NCBI RefSeq assembly: GCF_024006985.1
Contig: NZ_JAMXIB010000018.1
Coordinates: 1-33,999 of the forward strand
DNA from: Robiginitalea marina
Lineage (GTDB): Bacteria > Bacteroidota > Bacteroidia > Flavobacteriales > Flavobacteriaceae
DNA length: 33,999 nucleotides
Reading direction: 5' to 3'
This document shows, in pieces, positions 32,329 to 33,999 of the stretch. Numbering within the stretch: position 1 is the stretch's first letter; every line of letters begins with the position of its first letter. The translations under genes and the position numbers were made by a program. The notes beneath the pieces were generated by a model that ran no database searches, was not told where the DNA came from, and saw nothing but the letters and a program-made list of their open reading frames with translations.

Positions 32329-33087
32329 TCAGGATTTCATTAGTTCTGTGTCAATCAGTCTGATCAACCCCTGCATTCTTTCGCGGATAGCGGTCAACCT
32401 TTTTACCGTTCCGGGCAACGGCCATCCGGTGCGAATCAGCTTTTCAAAATCAGGATGGGTATAAATAACAGACTGATCCTCAATGACGACCCTGCTTGAA
32501 ACCGAATTATCGTCCCGGGGAAAGGATTCTATATAAAATAAACCATCAATAAGTTCATTCCGGTTAAACAGCTCTACCCGAAGCACCTCGTTGATCCATG
32601 ACTCAGACATTGGCAACAGGTATCCGAATAAATAAGACAGCTCATTCCTGATCTCCGGATTGCTGATTTTGTCGAGACCTCCCGATTTGATTCCCTCGTA
32701 GGGGCTCGTATTGATTGAAAATACATACCCGTACTCCCTCACATTCTCCAGGTGAAAATCCAGGGAATCTGTTGAAACGGAACGATCATTCTTCATCACG
32801 GTAAGGGCATAAAAACTCCTCTGTATCCTTTGCAGGTAAAGAAGTACAGTGGACATGTTTTGGTAATCGACCTTCATGGCTTCATTCACCTCCCGTAGCA
32901 TGGTTAGTTCATAGGCCCTGCTTTTCCGCGCTTCATTCGAGGTATTGATCTGCAGGGCGATTAAAATCCCGATCACCACCAGCAGGATTTCGCCCAGGGC
33001 ATACGCAAAATACCGGCCGACGCGGTTTTCGGCCCCAATGGTATTCTGGAGTTGTTTTTGGCGGATTTTGCGGAAAAAACTAATCAT
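32329..33087 (-). CDS. DUF6090-type membrane protein, copy I
   Basis: A 252-residue protein starting MISFFRKIRQKQLQNTIGAE; relative to other copies there is a short insertion in the basic region before the membrane segment (GEILLVVIGILIALQIN). The central motif is SPYEGIKSGGLDKIS. The ATG at 33087 overlaps the copy J stop by 8 nt (ATGATTAG); an ATG 15 nt further up exists but gives a less family-like start. The body is AT-richer than its 5' end. Function unknown. Confidence 0.85.
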   Translation of the reverse strand: MISFFRKIRQKQLQNTIGAENRVGRYFAYALGEILLVVIGILIALQINTSNEARKSRAYELTMLREVNEAMKVDYQNMSTVLLYLQRIQRSFYALTVMKNDRSVSTDSLDFHLENVREYGYVFSINTSPYEGIKSGGLDKISNPEIRNELSYLFGYLLPMSESWINEVLRVELFNRNELIDGLFYIESFPRDDNSVSSRVVIEDQSVIYTHPDFEKLIRTGWPLPGTVKRLTAIRERMQGLIRLIDTELMKS

Positions 33088-33883
33088 CGAGAAACTGGCC
33101 AATGCCCACTTTTAATGCGTTTAACTGAAGCGTGCGGGTCTCAATCCGGCGGATCATGTTGAACGACCGGCCGAGGTCGCCGATCAGGAACGATTCGAAT
33201 TGGGTTTTTTGCAACACCTCCCGGATTTCCTTTTGGGTGTCAGCCGCGCGCTGGTCTTTAATGGACCCCAGCAAGGTGTAAAAACCGGTATTCCCCCCGG
33301 CGATCAGCACCCCTTCACCTGCTTCGTTGCCCATGAAATTATTGGTGACCGGGGCCATCAGGGGCTCAAAGGCGGTTTCTACGTAGCGCAGCGTGGAGGT
33401 ATGTACATTTTCAAGATCGGTATAGCCCGAGTAATATTCAATCGCTTGCTTTAGCAGGGCTTTGTCAGCAAAGTGATCAAAGGCCCCGGAACTTTTTGAG
33501 GCCTCATAGGTGGCGTCGTAGCTGATGGCCGCCTCCGTGTAATACAGCGGTTCAACGTGCTTTCCAAAGTCGAGTGGGCCCGCCGGAAGGTCCGGATTTC
33601 GCACCCGGGTCAGCAACCAGGTGAGGTTTTCGATCCGGTTGAGGTAGAAGGCAGACAACACGTCTATTCGCGCCTGGTCACTTTCCAGATCGACGAGGAG
33701 GGCCCGATAGAAGGTGTGCTCCGCGCGACTGTTTTCCCGCGCTTCATTCCAGGTGTTGATTTGCAGCGCAATCAAAATTCCGATCACCACAAGCACGATT
33801 TCACCCACGGCGTAGAGCAGGTAGCGGCTGACTTTGTTTTCAGCCAGCAGGCGCTGGCGCAGGGTTCGGAAGAAACGCAGCAA
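33080..33883 (-). CDS. DUF6090-type membrane protein, copy J
   Basis: A 267-residue protein from a TTG start at 33883: MLRFFRTLRQRLLAENK, then GEIVLVVIGILIALQIN. The central motif is DATYEASKSSGAFDHF. A TATCTTG element lies 25 nt upstream, so the 28-codon longer reading to 33967 would cross the promoter and is rejected. It leads a unit with copies I and H and probably the amidohydrolase. Function unknown. Confidence 0.85.
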   Translation of the reverse strand: MLRFFRTLRQRLLAENKVSRYLLYAVGEIVLVVIGILIALQINTWNEARENSRAEHTFYRALLVDLESDQARIDVLSAFYLNRIENLTWLLTRVRNPDLPAGPLDFGKHVEPLYYTEAAISYDATYEASKSSGAFDHFADKALLKQAIEYYSGYTDLENVHTSTLRYVETAFEPLMAPVTNNFMGNEAGEGVLIAGGNTGFYTLLGSIKDQRAADTQKEIREVLQKTQFESFLIGDLGRSFNMIRRIETRTLQLNALKVGIGQFLDD

Positions 33884-33908
33884 AGGCGGTTGGGTCTTTA
33901 GGTGGCTA

Positions 33909-33915
33909 CAAGATA
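33909..33915 (-). promoter_or_regulatory. -7 element of the DUF6090 leader cassette (copy J)
   Basis: TATCTTG on the minus strand, 25 nt before the TTG start, followed by the shared leader ACCTAAAGACCCAACC. No TTG lies at the ideal -33 distance. Confidence 0.45.
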
Positions 33916-33968
33916 CGGGATATTGGAACAAGTTGGCAGTCGGCAGTTGCAATTGTAATTGGCCCACA

Positions 33969-33999
33969 TGTCATTTCGAACCCCCTGAAGTAGAGCGAA
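33969..33999. repeat. Inverted intergenic repeat, unit 5 (cut by window end)
   Basis: Begins TGTCATTTCGAACC and continues into the CCCCTGAAGTAGAGCGAA left hairpin before the window ends. The loop orientation matches the unit at 21995, not the one at 29909. Confidence 0.7.

Noticed and set aside
33884-33967. N-terminal extension of copy J
   Set aside because: Same reason: it crosses the leader cassette, and a similar peptide (NLFQYPVSC) before copy C is just conserved promoter DNA translated.

Overview
The window looks like chromosome from a GC-rich member of the Flavobacteriaceae; Robiginitalea-like genomes come to mind, but the genus is a guess. Evidence: Bacteroidetes-type promoters (TTG, 19-22 nt, TAnnTTG), an ABC-permease/M1-peptidase fusion typical of the phylum, SusE/F-like repeats, a GMC oxidoreductase paired with a small secreted subunit, many DUF6090-type membrane proteins, and the inverted intergenic repeats (TGTCATTTCGAA ... 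TTCGAAATGACA) common in Flavobacteriia. Every supportable gene is on the minus strand, so transcription runs from high to low coordinates. No rRNA, tRNA, CRISPR, transposase or phage gene was found.

Layout. (1) 1-119: 5' end of a DUF6090 gene, then two repeat units. (2) 439-7192: an ABC transporter ATPase, a large ABC permease fused to an M1-type peptidase, and a TPR/TolB-like membrane protein. (3) 7319-18949: eleven closely packed or overlapping acyl-CoA metabolism genes. In transcription order these are a long acyl-CoA dehydrogenase, an SDR, an ACAD10/11-type dehydrogenase, an APH-like kinase, an SDR, an enoyl-CoA isomerase, two MDR oxidoreductases, a FabG-like SDR, a MaoC hydratase and an acyl-CoA ligase. 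The kinase and ACAD10/11-type pair suggests catabolism of 4-hydroxy or 4-keto acids through a phosphorylated acyl-CoA, as in the Pseudomonas lva pathway and mammalian ACAD10/11. The remaining enzymes would activate the acid and carry out beta-oxidation; no thiolase is present here. (4) 19001-33999: an accessory-looking region built around nine more DUF6090 genes, mixed with a beta-propeller lipoprotein, a small membrane protein, a TerB-like protein, a GMC oxidoreductase with its small subunit, and an amidohydrolase lipoprotein.

The most unusual feature is this DUF6090 family: ten copies in 34 kb. They share a near-constant N-terminus (FFRxxRxxLL...GEIxLVVIGILIALQxN), which I read as a basic cytoplasmic end plus one membrane segment, followed by strongly diverged helical domains probably outside the membrane. 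Six copies head transcription units and share a short leader with a TATCTTG -7 element 22-25 nt before a TTG or GTG start codon (one now lies before a remnant start). Others are translationally coupled behind a first copy. Several units continue into an enzyme gene (GMC oxidoreductase, amidohydrolase). One copy carries two SusE/F-like domains. This looks like a modular, duplicating and recombining set of envelope proteins of unknown function.
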